A stretch of 64,000 nucleotides of DNA from Variovorax sp. SG517. Its GTDB lineage: Bacteria; Pseudomonadota; Gammaproteobacteria; Burkholderiales; Burkholderiaceae_C. The stretch spans positions 310,001-374,000 of the forward strand of contig NZ_JABMJG010000001.1 in the NCBI RefSeq assembly GCF_013376045.1. Reading direction: 5' to 3'. Numbering within the stretch: the stretch's first letter is position 1; the number at the start of each line of letters is the position of its first letter. This document shows, in pieces, positions 8,225 through 16,419 of this stretch. Both the position numbers and the translations under genes were made by a program. The notes beneath the pieces were generated by a model. The model did no database searches. It worked only from the letters and a program-made list of their open reading frames with translations, and was not told the origin of the DNA.

Positions 8225-11200
8225 ATGACCCGGAAACTTCTCGCTTCGCTGTGGACGGCCGCCGCGCTCGCTGCGTTGACGGCGCTGCCGGCGGGTCCTG
8301 CCCACGCCGAGGACATCGACCTCTTCGTGGGCTACAACCCCAGCGCGGCACAGGCGCCGAACGTGCTGTTCGTGCTGGACAACACGGCCAACTGGAACCA
8401 GCCCTTCACCGCCGAGATGACCGCGCTCGCCTCGGCCTTCGAAAGCCTGAAGGCCAACAAGTTCAAGGTCGGCCTGATGATGTTCACCGAGACCGGCCAG
8501 GGCAACTCCAACTCGGACGGCGGCTACGTGCGCGCCGCGGTGCGCACGCTGGACGACGGCACCAAGGTCAAGTACGGCGCGCTCATCCGCAGCCTCGACA
8601 AGCTCGGCGACAAGTCCAACGGCGGCAAGGCCGGCAAGACCATGGCCGAGGTCTACCGCTACCTCGCCAGCGGCACGCCCATCGCCGGCAACGGCAAGAA
8701 CAAGGCCGACTACAGCGGCAACACGAGCGGCACGGCGGCGTCGCAGGCCATCTACGCGCTGCCGCGCAACGCGCTCGGCAGCTTCTCCGCCACCACCTAC
8801 GTCGGCCCCAGCACCGAGAACTGCACCGGCACCTACGTCATCTACATCAGCAACGGCGCGGCGCAGGACAACAACAACGACAGCCAGATCTCCAACGCCG
8901 CCCTGCGCGCCGCAGGCGGCGACACGACGCAGATCGCCCTGAGCCCCAGCGGCTCGCAGGACAACACGGCCGACGAGTGGTCGCGCTTCCTGCAGACCAG
9001 CATGGGCGTGAAGGTCTACACCATCGAGGCCGCCAAGGCCACCGGCGGCCAGGGGCCCGGCTGGACCTCGCTGCTCAAGAGCATGGCCACCCAGAGCAAG
9101 GGCGAGTATTACGACATCTCGGCCAAGCCCGACCTGGGCGGCGCGCTGGGCGCGGCGCTGGACGACATCTTCAGCAAGATCCAGTCGGTCAACAGCGTGT
9201 TCTCCTCGGTGAGCCTGCCGGTCAGCGTGAACACCCAGGGCACCTACCTGAACCAGGTGTTCGTGGGCATGTTCCGCCCCGACCAGGACGCCTTCCCGCG
9301 CTGGAACGGCAACCTCAAGCAATACAAGCTGGGGCTGGACAGCAGCAACCAGCTGATCCTGCAGGACTCGGTGGGCGCCAACGCGGTGAACAACCAGACC
9401 GGCTTCGTCGCGCCCTGCGCGCGCAGCTTCTGGACGCCCGCGCCCAGCGACACCGACGTCTACTGGAGCTTCCGGCCTTCCGGCGACTGCCTGGGCAAGG
9501 AAGCCGCCGACAGCCCCGACGGCAACGTGGTGGAAAAGGGCGCCCAAGGCTACATGCTGCGCCGCATCGCCGTGGCCAACCGCAACATGAAGACCTGCGC
9601 GCCGGGCAGCTGCACCGCCCTCACCTCCTTCGCCGACGGCAACACGTCCATCACCAAGGCCGCTCTGGGCGTCACCGCCGACACCGATCGCACCGCGCTC
9701 ATCAACTGGGCGCGCGGCCTCGACAACAAGGGCGACGAGCGGCCCGACGCGCAGGGCAACCCCGTCACCTCCACCTCGATGCGCCCCTCGGTGCACGGCG
9801 ACGTGGTGCACTCGCGGCCGGTGGCCATCAACTACGGCACAGACGCCATCCCGCAGGTGGTGGTGTTCTACGGCGGCAACGACGGCGTGCTGCGCGCCGT
9901 CAACGGCAACCGCACCGACGCCATCGGCTCGGCCGCCGCGGGCGACGAGCTCTGGTCCTTCATGCCGCCGGAGTTCTACGGCAGCATCAAGCGGCTGTAC
10001 GACGACACCACGCGCATCAACTTCCCCGGCCTGCCGGTCACCGCCGGCGCCGTGGCGCCCAAGCCCTACGGCATGGACGGCCCCGTCTCGGCCTATCGCC
10101 AGGGCAGCACCGCCTGGCTCTACGCAAGCATGCGCCGCGGCGGCCGGCTGGTCTACGCCTTCGACGTCTCCTCCGCCACCGCGCCCACGCTGAAGTGGCG
10201 CAAGGGCTGCCCCAACCAGGGCGACGACATCGGCTGCGACACCGGCTTCGAGGGCATGGGCCAGACCTGGTCGGCCCCCAAGGTGATGCGCGCCAGCGGC
10301 TACGGCGGCGGCAACAGCCCGCTGCTGATCTTCGGCGGCGGCTACGACAAGTGCGAGGACGTCGACACCAACAGCGCAGCCCAGGCCTGCGGCACCGGCG
10401 CGAAGGGCAGCGGCATCTACGTGCTCGATGCCGACACCGGCGCGCGCCTGCAGATGTTCGCCACCGCGCGGCCGGTGGTCGGCGAAGTCACCGTGGTCAC
10501 CGACTCCCTGGGCATCGCCCGCATCGCCTACGCGGCGGACCTGGGTGGGAACGTCTACCGCATCGCACTCGGCAGCGGCGCGCCTTCGGGCTGGACCATG
10601 ACGCAGGTCGCCTCGCTGGGCTGCGACACCGTGACCACCTGCACGCCCAACCGCAAGTTCATGTTCGCCCCCGACGTGGTGGAGGACAACGGCTCCTTCG
10701 TCATCCTTCTCGGCTCGGGCGACCGCGAGAAGCCGCTGCGCTACTACAACTCCGCGCTCGGCGTGGCCAACCGCTTCTACATGCTGGTCGACAAGCCCAC
10801 CGACAGCAGCTGGCTGAGCAGCGAGACCAGCAACTGCGGCACCGGCAACGGCCTGCTGTGCCAGGCCTCGCTGCAGCCCATCACCGACACCTCCACGCCG
10901 ACCTCCTCCGACCTCGCGACCAAGAAGGGCTGGTACCTCGCCCTGGCCGCCGGCGAACAGGTGGTGACCAGCTCGGTCACCGCCTACGGCGTCACCACCT
11001 TCAACACCCACACGCCGACCAACCCCAACACGCAGTCGTGCCGCGCCGACCTCGGCACCGCGCGCGTCTACAACGTGTCGTACGTCAACGCCGCTCCCCA
11101 GGGACCGGGCGGGCGCTTCCAGAACGTGGTGGGCGGCGGCCTCGCGCCCTCGCCGGTGGTGGGCCGCGTCCAGCTCGACGACGGCAGCATGCGCGACGTG

Positions 11201-11305
11201 GTGATCGGCGCCAATCCCGACTCCTTCCTGAGCCCCAAGGGCACCTCGCCCAAGGCCGCGTTCAAGCAGCCCAAGGGCCGGGTCTACTGGTTCATCCAGA
11301 AGTGA
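8225..11305 (+). CDS. pilY1: Type IV pilus tip adhesin/biogenesis factor PilY1
   Basis: A 1026-residue exported protein. Signal peptide MTRKLLASLWTAAALAALTALPAGPAHA. Residues about 30-330 form a von Willebrand A-like region (NVLFVLDNTANWNQPF, where the MIDAS DxSxS is replaced by DNTAN), and from about residue 520 to the end comes the PilY1 beta-propeller (SVHGDVVHSRPVAINYG, VVVFYGGNDGVLRAVNG, GDELWSFMPPEFYGSIKRLY, LLIFGGGYDKCEDVD). The usual Ca-binding loop before YAADLGGNVYRI is degenerate here (TDSLGIARIAYAADLGG). Expected to sit at the pilus tip with the minor pilins and act in adhesion and retraction control. The gap from pilX is 43 bases; the 3' neighbour overlaps by four. Confidence 0.93.
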   Translation: MTRKLLASLWTAAALAALTALPAGPAHAEDIDLFVGYNPSAAQAPNVLFVLDNTANWNQPFTAEMTALASAFESLKANKFKVGLMMFTETGQGNSNSDGGYVRAAVRTLDDGTKVKYGALIRSLDKLGDKSNGGKAGKTMAEVYRYLASGTPIAGNGKNKADYSGNTSGTAASQAIYALPRNALGSFSATTYVGPSTENCTGTYVIYISNGAAQDNNNDSQISNAALRAAGGDTTQIALSPSGSQDNTADEWSRFLQTSMGVKVYTIEAAKATGGQGPGWTSLLKSMATQSKGEYYDISAKPDLGGALGAALDDIFSKIQSVNSVFSSVSLPVSVNTQGTYLNQVFVGMFRPDQDAFPRWNGNLKQYKLGLDSSNQLILQDSVGANAVNNQTGFVAPCARSFWTPAPSDTDVYWSFRPSGDCLGKEAADSPDGNVVEKGAQGYMLRRIAVANRNMKTCAPGSCTALTSFADGNTSITKAALGVTADTDRTALINWARGLDNKGDERPDAQGNPVTSTSMRPSVHGDVVHSRPVAINYGTDAIPQVVVFYGGNDGVLRAVNGNRTDAIGSAAAGDELWSFMPPEFYGSIKRLYDDTTRINFPGLPVTAGAVAPKPYGMDGPVSAYRQGSTAWLYASMRRGGRLVYAFDVSSATAPTLKWRKGCPNQGDDIGCDTGFEGMGQTWSAPKVMRASGYGGGNSPLLIFGGGYDKCEDVDTNSAAQACGTGAKGSGIYVLDADTGARLQMFATARPVVGEVTVVTDSLGIARIAYAADLGGNVYRIALGSGAPSGWTMTQVASLGCDTVTTCTPNRKFMFAPDVVEDNGSFVILLGSGDREKPLRYYNSALGVANRFYMLVDKPTDSSWLSSETSNCGTGNGLLCQASLQPITDTSTPTSSDLATKKGWYLALAAGEQVVTSSVTAYGVTTFNTHTPTNPNTQSCRADLGTARVYNVSYVNAAPQGPGGRFQNVVGGGLAPSPVVGRVQLDDGSMRDVVIGANPDSFLSPKGTSPKAAFKQPKGRVYWFIQK

Positions 11306-11838
11306 GCACTCGAAGCACCGGCCTCATGCGCAACCCCGGCACCGCCCGCGCGCGCGGCTTCACGCTGGTGGAGCTGATGGTCACGGTGGCCGTGCTGGTG
11401 GTGCTCGTCGCCATCGCCGTGCCTTCGTTCGACAGCATCCGGCTGTCCACGCGCCTGAGCGGCTATGCCACATCGCTGGTCTCGGGCAGCCAGCTCGCGC
11501 GCAGCGAAGCCATCAAGCGCAACGCCCCGGTCACCCTGTGCGCCTCGGCCAACGGCACCAGCTGTAGCACCAACGGGCAATGGGAGGCCGGCTGGATCGT
11601 GCTGAGCGGCACGCAGGTGCTGCGCGCGGAAAGCGCCGCGGCCTCCGGCTACCTGCTGCGCGAGGCGGGCGGCGCCAGTTCCATCGTGTTCCAGGCCACC
11701 GGCATGGGCGCCGGCCAGAGCCGGATCAACATCTGCCGCGCCACCCCCAGCGCCAACCAGTCGCGCGCCGTGAGCATCAGTGCCACCGGGCGCACCAACG
11801 TCACGAAGTCGAACGACGGGAGCTGCGCTTCGAGCTAG
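11302..11838 (+). CDS. fimT: GspH/FimT family pseudopilin
   Basis: A 178-residue prepilin if read from the GTG of a GTGA overlap with pilY1; an ATG at 11326 would give the shorter leader MRNPGTARARG, and both are plausible. The leader is followed by FTLVELMVTVAVLVVLVAIAVPSFDSIRLSTRLSGYATSLVSGSQLARSEAIKRNAPVTLC, the GspH/FimT signature (ARSEAIKRN..VTLC). Downstream a Cys pair and GWIVL. end the GspH domain. It is the last pilus gene; in many relatives fimT leads the cluster, so here the order is rearranged, with the PilE-like pilin first. Confidence 0.88.
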   Translation: MSTRSTGLMRNPGTARARGFTLVELMVTVAVLVVLVAIAVPSFDSIRLSTRLSGYATSLVSGSQLARSEAIKRNAPVTLCASANGTSCSTNGQWEAGWIVLSGTQVLRAESAAASGYLLREAGGASSIVFQATGMGAGQSRINICRATPSANQSRAVSISATGRTNVTKSNDGSCASS

Positions 11839-11960
11839 GACGCCGCCGCCGGAAAGGCCGCTGCGGCGGACCGACGACAATACGCCGCAGCGACGGAGTC
11901 TGGATGGCGGCCCGGCCCCTTGTCCAAGAACCCACGAACCCAGGAGCAACGACCGCATTC

Positions 11961-12785
11961 ATGGAACACCGGCTGGATTGGGCCCTCGCAGCCTGCGCTC
12001 GCATCCTTCGTCCCGTGGTCCGATTGGCGCTTGCCATGGGCGTCAAGCACCCGCACCTGGAAGAACTGCTGCGCGACCTGCTCATCGAGGAGGCGCAGCG
12101 CTCCTGGCGCCAGCAGGGCGTGAAGCGGCCCAACCTCAGCCAGATCTCGGTGACCACCGGCCTGAACCGCAAGGCCGTCACCGCCAAGGTCCGCGCCACC
12201 GTCGACCCCCTGCCCCACACCGAACTCTCGGCCGCCGCCAAGACCTTCACGCTGTGGCTGCAGCTGACCACCGAGCAGGAGGCCCTGCGCCGCCTGCCGG
12301 TCACCACGGAAGACGACGCGCCCTCCTTCGAGCGCGTGGCGCGGCTGGCCAGCCGGGGCAACATCCACCATCGCACCATCCTGGATGAACTCGTGCGCCT
12401 GAACATGGTGGCCGAGGACAACGGCACGGCCGAGCTCACGGCCGACGGCTTCGTGCCGGTCGAAGACCTGCAGTCGATGCTCGCCTTCATGGGCGACAAC
12501 GGCCGCGACCACCTGCTGGCCGCCGTCTCCAACACCCTGGGCGAGTCGCCCCGCATGCTCGAGCGCGCGGTGTACGCGCGGGGCCTCACGCTGGAAGACT
12601 GCGAAAAGATCCAGCTCCTCGCGCGCGAGCGCTGGGCCGGCCTGCACCACGAACTGGCCCGCGAGATGACCGGGGCCGTCGAGCGCGCGCCCGCCGGCAG
12701 CAAGGCGCGCATCCGCGTCGGCATCTATACCTATTACGAAGACGACGAAGCCGCGCCGAAGAAGAGCGGGCCGCCCTCACGATGA
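11961..12785 (+). CDS. DUF6502 family protein
   Basis: A 274-residue soluble protein of the uncharacterised DUF6502 family. The N-terminus LDWALAACARILRPVVRLALAMGVKHPHLEELLRDLLIEEA is the family's conserved block; it is followed by a winged-helix-like stretch LSQISVTTGLNRKAVTAKVRATV, suggesting DNA binding (inference). It also has an acidic/basic C-terminus. The start ATG at 11961 is preceded by AGGAG about 14 bases upstream. The stop overlaps the next gene by four bases (ATGA), so it is coupled with a DUF5666 lipoprotein, a pairing also known from other Burkholderiales. Function unknown. Confidence 0.82.
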   Translation: MEHRLDWALAACARILRPVVRLALAMGVKHPHLEELLRDLLIEEAQRSWRQQGVKRPNLSQISVTTGLNRKAVTAKVRATVDPLPHTELSAAAKTFTLWLQLTTEQEALRRLPVTTEDDAPSFERVARLASRGNIHHRTILDELVRLNMVAEDNGTAELTADGFVPVEDLQSMLAFMGDNGRDHLLAAVSNTLGESPRMLERAVYARGLTLEDCEKIQLLARERWAGLHHELAREMTGAVERAPAGSKARIRVGIYTYYEDDEAAPKKSGPPSR

Positions 12786-14173
12786 ACACGATCCTCACCC
12801 TTGCGCCCTCCTTCCGGCTCGCGCACCGCTTCCTGCGCGGCCTGCTGCTCGCGGGCGGCATCGCCATGCTCCTGTCCTGCGGAGGCGGAGGTGGCGGCGG
12901 CAGCGGTGCGTCCGGCCTGGGCGCGGCCGGCGCGGCCGGCTCCGGCACCTCGACGGCGACCGGCGGCGGCGGTGGCGGTGACACCGGCGGCTCCGGGGGC
13001 CAGGGCGACACAGGCGGTACCAGCGGCAGTGCAGGCACCGGCAGTGGCGGCGACGGCACCAGCACCGCCGGCAACACCAACGGCGACGGCTCCGGCGTGG
13101 GTTCGGGCGGCACCGGCGTGAGCGCGGACGCCGCCGGCATCGGCGCGGCAGACGGCCTCGGCAGCGTGATCCTCAACGGCCTGCGCTACAACACCGACAG
13201 CGCCACCTTCAGCCTCGAAGACACGACCGAGCTGCAGATCGGTATGAGTGCGCGCATCGCCGGCAAGGTCGATGCCAACTTCACCAGCGGCACTGCCGCG
13301 CAGGTGGTCTCGGCCGCCGAGCTGCGCGGCGCGGTCTCCGACATCGACCTGGCAAGCGGCAGCTTCACCGTCATGGGCAGCCGCGTGACCACCGACAACG
13401 CCACCGTCTGGGGCGACGCCAGCGGCCCGGCCGACCTGCTCGACGGCGCGGTGATCCAGGTCTGGGGCCTGCCCGCCGCGCCGGGCACGCTGCGCGCCAC
13501 GCGCGTCCACGTCGCACCGGCCTCCGTCGAGCCGCTGGCGACCGGCACCGTCCAGAACCTCGACCTTGCCGGCCGGCAATTCACGCTCGGCCTGCTCACC
13601 GTCGACTTCGGCCCCGGCCTCGACACCGCCAGCCTGGCCGAAGGCGCCATCGTGCGCGTGCGCGGCACCGTGGCGCCCGTGGCCGACCGCTTCACCGCCA
13701 CCACGGTCAAGGGCTGGTACGCCATTCCCACCGCCGACGGCATCGCGCTGCAGCTCGCGGGCGTCGCCACCGACTTCGTCTCGCTCGGCGACTTCCGCGT
13801 GCTCGGCAACAAGGTGGACGCGCGCAACGCCCAGATCACCGGCGGCCAGGCGGGCGCCATCGGCAACGGGGTCAAGGTCGAGATCGACGGTTTCCTCTCC
13901 GGGCAGGTGCTCGTGGCGAAGAAGCTGCGCATCCGCTACGTGCCCGGCACCGGCGGGCCGTCCTCCTTCACCGTGATCGGCCCGGTCGCCGGCTACCAGT
14001 CGACTTCCGACTTCATGGTGCGCGGCCAGCGTGTGAACGCCGCCGGCTCCGCTACCATCTTCGAAAACGGCACCGCCACGGACCTGGGCAACGGCAAGCG
14101 CGTGACAGTCGTCGGAGACCGCGTGGTCGACGGCGTGCTCATCGCCCAGCGCGTCACCTTCGCGCAGCCTTGA
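12782..14173 (+). CDS. DUF5666 repeat lipoprotein
   Basis: A 463-residue predicted lipoprotein: hydrophobic signal FLRGLLLAGGIAMLLSC with the lipobox Cys at about 33, then a Gly/Ser/Thr-rich spacer to about residue 130 (runs of Gly beginning GGGGGGGSG). The rest is made of several DUF5666-like beta units, each of the pattern LxxG..V.V.G....G.L.A..V (for example TVQNLDLAGRQFTLGLLTVDF and FSVIGPVAGY-like FTVIGPVAGYQSTSDFMV). Expected in the periplasm or on the outer membrane. Coupled to DUF6502 by an ATGA overlap. No enzymatic motif is visible. The Gly-rich spacer may let the folded part stand away from the membrane. Confidence 0.8.
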   Translation: MNTILTLAPSFRLAHRFLRGLLLAGGIAMLLSCGGGGGGGSGASGLGAAGAAGSGTSTATGGGGGGDTGGSGGQGDTGGTSGSAGTGSGGDGTSTAGNTNGDGSGVGSGGTGVSADAAGIGAADGLGSVILNGLRYNTDSATFSLEDTTELQIGMSARIAGKVDANFTSGTAAQVVSAAELRGAVSDIDLASGSFTVMGSRVTTDNATVWGDASGPADLLDGAVIQVWGLPAAPGTLRATRVHVAPASVEPLATGTVQNLDLAGRQFTLGLLTVDFGPGLDTASLAEGAIVRVRGTVAPVADRFTATTVKGWYAIPTADGIALQLAGVATDFVSLGDFRVLGNKVDARNAQITGGQAGAIGNGVKVEIDGFLSGQVLVAKKLRIRYVPGTGGPSSFTVIGPVAGYQSTSDFMVRGQRVNAAGSATIFENGTATDLGNGKRVTVVGDRVVDGVLIAQRVTFAQP

Positions 14174-14192
14174 ACCCGGGCTGAACCCGGGC
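14171..14192. repeat. Tandem 11-bp repeat TGAACCCGGGC, two full copies
   Basis: TGAACCCGGGC occurs at 14171-14181 and again at 14182-14192, followed by a partial third unit TGGGCCCGGC. The first copy contains the stop codon of the DUF5666 gene. Each unit contains the palindrome CCCGGG, so the transcript could fold into short hairpins and may act as a termination or stability element; there is no T-tract. Confidence 0.6.
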
Positions 14193-14270
14193 TGGGCCCG
14201 GCACACCGGGCGGCGCCGTGCAACACAGGCCACGCCGTCCGCGGCGCGACCGGATCGATCGATCGGAGCC

Positions 14271-15554
14271 ATGGACACACAAGCCACCCAAGCGCCCGCA
14301 TCCTCGACGCCACGCTGCTGCATCGCAGGCGGCGGCCCCGCCGGCATGGTGCTGGGCCTGCTGCTGGCCCGCGCCGGCGTGCCCGTGGTCGTGCTGGAGA
14401 AGCACCTGGACTTCCTGCGCGACTTTCGCGGCGACACCGTGCACCCGTCCACGCTCGAAGTGCTGCACGAGCTGGGCCTGCTGGAAGCCTTCCTGCAGCG
14501 CCCGCACGACCGCATCGACGAACTGCGCGGCACCTTCGAGGGCCGCACCGTGCCGGTGGCCGACTTCACCCACCTGCCCTCGCACAGCAAGTTCCTCGTG
14601 CTGATGCCGCAATGGGAGTTTCTCGATTTCATGTGCGACGAGGCCCGGCGCTACCCCTGCTTCGAACTCTGGACCGACGCCGAGGCCGTCGGCCTGCTGC
14701 AGGACAAGGGCCGCGTCAACGGCGTGAAGGTGCGGCGCGGCCGCCGCGCGGGCCAGCCGCAGGAGGTCGAGCTGCACGCCTCGCTGGTGGTGGCGGCCGA
14801 CGGACGACATTCGACGCTGCGCGATGCCGCCGCCCTGCCGCACATCAGCTACGGAGCACCCATCGACGTGCTGTGGATGGCCGTGCCCAGGCTTGCCAGC
14901 GACCCGTCGTCCACCGGTGGCCACATCGCGGGCGGCCGCATTCTGGTGACGCTGAACCGCGGCGACTACTGGCAGTGCGCCTTCGTCATCCCCAAGGGCG
15001 GCCACGACGCGCTGCAGGCACGGGGCATCACGGCCTTCCACGAGGAGATCGGCCGCATCGCGCCCTTCCTCGCCGACAGGCTGCCTTCGGCGCTGCCCGA
15101 CTGGGATTCGGTGAAGCTGCTCGAAGTGACGGTGGACCGCCTCGAGAGCTGGTCGTGCCGGGGGCTGCTGTGCATCGGCGACGCCGCGCATGCGATGTCG
15201 CCGGTGGGCGGCGTCGGCATCAACCTCGCCGTGCAGGACGCGGTGGCCGCCGCCAACCTGCTGGCCGCCGCGCTGGCCGGCGACGCGAGCGAAAAGGAAA
15301 TCGACGCCCTGCTGCCCCAGCTGCAGCGGCGCAGGGAACTGCCCGTGCAGGTCACCCAAGCCGTGCAGCGCTTCATACAGGACCGCGTGCTCATGGCCGT
15401 GCTCGACGGCAGGCCGGCTGCAGGGCCACGGCGCCTGCCCCTGGCGCTGCGGCTGCTCGCGCGCTGGCCGCTTCTGCGCAGGCTGCCGGCGCGGGCCGTG
15501 GGGCTGGGCCTGCGGCCCGAGCATGTGACTTCGCCGCGCTCCGCGCGCACATGA
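14271..15554 (+). CDS. FAD-dependent monooxygenase (PHBH-like hydroxylase)
   Basis: A 427-residue group A flavoprotein. The Rossmann dinucleotide motif is CCIAGGGPAGMVLGLLLARAG (GxGxxG at about 20-25) with VVVLEKH following; the DG-type motif is VVAADGRHSTLRDAA; and the second FAD motif GDAAHAMSPVGGVGINLAVQDAVAAANLLA is near residue 303-330. This is the p-hydroxybenzoate hydroxylase/UbiH fold (FAD_binding_3), acting on an aromatic or polyketide-like substrate with NAD(P)H and oxygen. The substrate cannot be named. It stands alone between two operons, with 97 bp upstream and 127 bp downstream. Confidence 0.87.
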   Translation: MDTQATQAPASSTPRCCIAGGGPAGMVLGLLLARAGVPVVVLEKHLDFLRDFRGDTVHPSTLEVLHELGLLEAFLQRPHDRIDELRGTFEGRTVPVADFTHLPSHSKFLVLMPQWEFLDFMCDEARRYPCFELWTDAEAVGLLQDKGRVNGVKVRRGRRAGQPQEVELHASLVVAADGRHSTLRDAAALPHISYGAPIDVLWMAVPRLASDPSSTGGHIAGGRILVTLNRGDYWQCAFVIPKGGHDALQARGITAFHEEIGRIAPFLADRLPSALPDWDSVKLLEVTVDRLESWSCRGLLCIGDAAHAMSPVGGVGINLAVQDAVAAANLLAAALAGDASEKEIDALLPQLQRRRELPVQVTQAVQRFIQDRVLMAVLDGRPAAGPRRLPLALRLLARWPLLRRLPARAVGLGLRPEHVTSPRSART

Positions 15555-15681
15555 TGAAAAAACTGGCATTTCGTTACACAGCCGGGAGCTCGCGGCGCCC
15601 GGCGGGAGGGCTCGGACAGAGGGCCCTGTTGTAGACTGCCGGGTTTTTCGGACCACGCGCATTCGGGCGCTTTCAGGGGGC

Positions 15682-16419
15682 ATGGAGCAAGTTTCAAGGC
15701 GCACAGGTTTCAACGGCTCGGCGCTCATTCGCTTGCTTTCAAGGCTTTCCAACGTCGACGCCCGGGAGCCCGCGCAACCCACCGCCGACCGGCTGAGCCA
15801 GTGGTTCGGCTGGACCGACGCCATCTCGCTGTCCGCGGCGCTCGACGGCGCCCCGGCAACGCCGCAAACCGGCCTCCGCGCCCCCCGCAACAACGAGGAA
15901 AGCGAATGCCAGCGCGTGAAAGCCGCCCTGGCCAATGCCATCGTCGAAGACGACACCTTCGGCGCCGGCAAGGAGGCCGCCTCCGACTTCACCCCCTACA
16001 AGCGCCGCTACCTGGCCCGGCAACAGACCATGGAAGCGGGTGCGAGCTCGCTGCGCGGCAAGCTGCGCGCAGCCATGGCGGCCAAGTCGGCGGCCATGGC
16101 GCGGCTCGCCTCGGTGGACGTGGTGATGGCGCAGGTACTCGAGGCGCGCGAATACAGCCTGCTGTCGGCCGTGCCGGGCATCCTCGAGCGGCACTTCGAA
16201 CGGCTGCGCAAGGCCGCCGAAGCGCAACAGGCGCCCGATGCCGAGGCTGAAGCCTCCGAAACAGACGACAAACCCCACAGTGCCCGGCCCACCGACGAGT
16301 GGCTGGACGTGTTCCGCAAGGACGCCCAGGACGTGCTGCTCGCCGAACTGGACTTCAGATTCCAACCGGTCGAAGGGCTGCTCGACGCCCTTCGCACCCA
16401 GGCCACCAGGACCTCATGA
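15682..16419 (+). CDS. DUF3348 family protein, first gene of envelope-motor-like operon
   Basis: A 245-residue soluble protein of the uncharacterised DUF3348 family. Features seen: early SALIRLLSRLSNVDA and LSQWFGWTDAISLSAAL blocks, a central helical region (DFTPYKRRYLARQQTMEAGASSLRGKLR, the most typical DUF3348 stretch), an acidic linker near 205-220, and a C-terminal helix DVLLAELDFRFQPVEGLLDAL. No signal peptide or membrane helix. The start has AGGGGG five to ten bases upstream. The stop overlaps the DUF802 gene by four bases. Known only as a partner of DUF802, OmpA and DUF2894 proteins; it may be a cytosolic part of that complex (inference). Confidence 0.85.
   Translation: MEQVSRRTGFNGSALIRLLSRLSNVDAREPAQPTADRLSQWFGWTDAISLSAALDGAPATPQTGLRAPRNNEESECQRVKAALANAIVEDDTFGAGKEAASDFTPYKRRYLARQQTMEAGASSLRGKLRAAMAAKSAAMARLASVDVVMAQVLEAREYSLLSAVPGILERHFERLRKAAEAQQAPDAEAEASETDDKPHSARPTDEWLDVFRKDAQDVLLAELDFRFQPVEGLLDALRTQATRTS

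Noticed and set aside
8251..11838. Very long open frames overlapping pilY1, the RND pump and other genes on other frames or strands
   Set aside because: They are rich in Arg, Ala, Pro and Gly or lack any domain, and they mirror codon bias of the true genes in GC-rich DNA.
12896..13130. Gly-rich stretch of the DUF5666 lipoprotein as a DNA repeat element
   Set aside because: It is GC-rich codon repetition for a linker, without an exact DNA unit.
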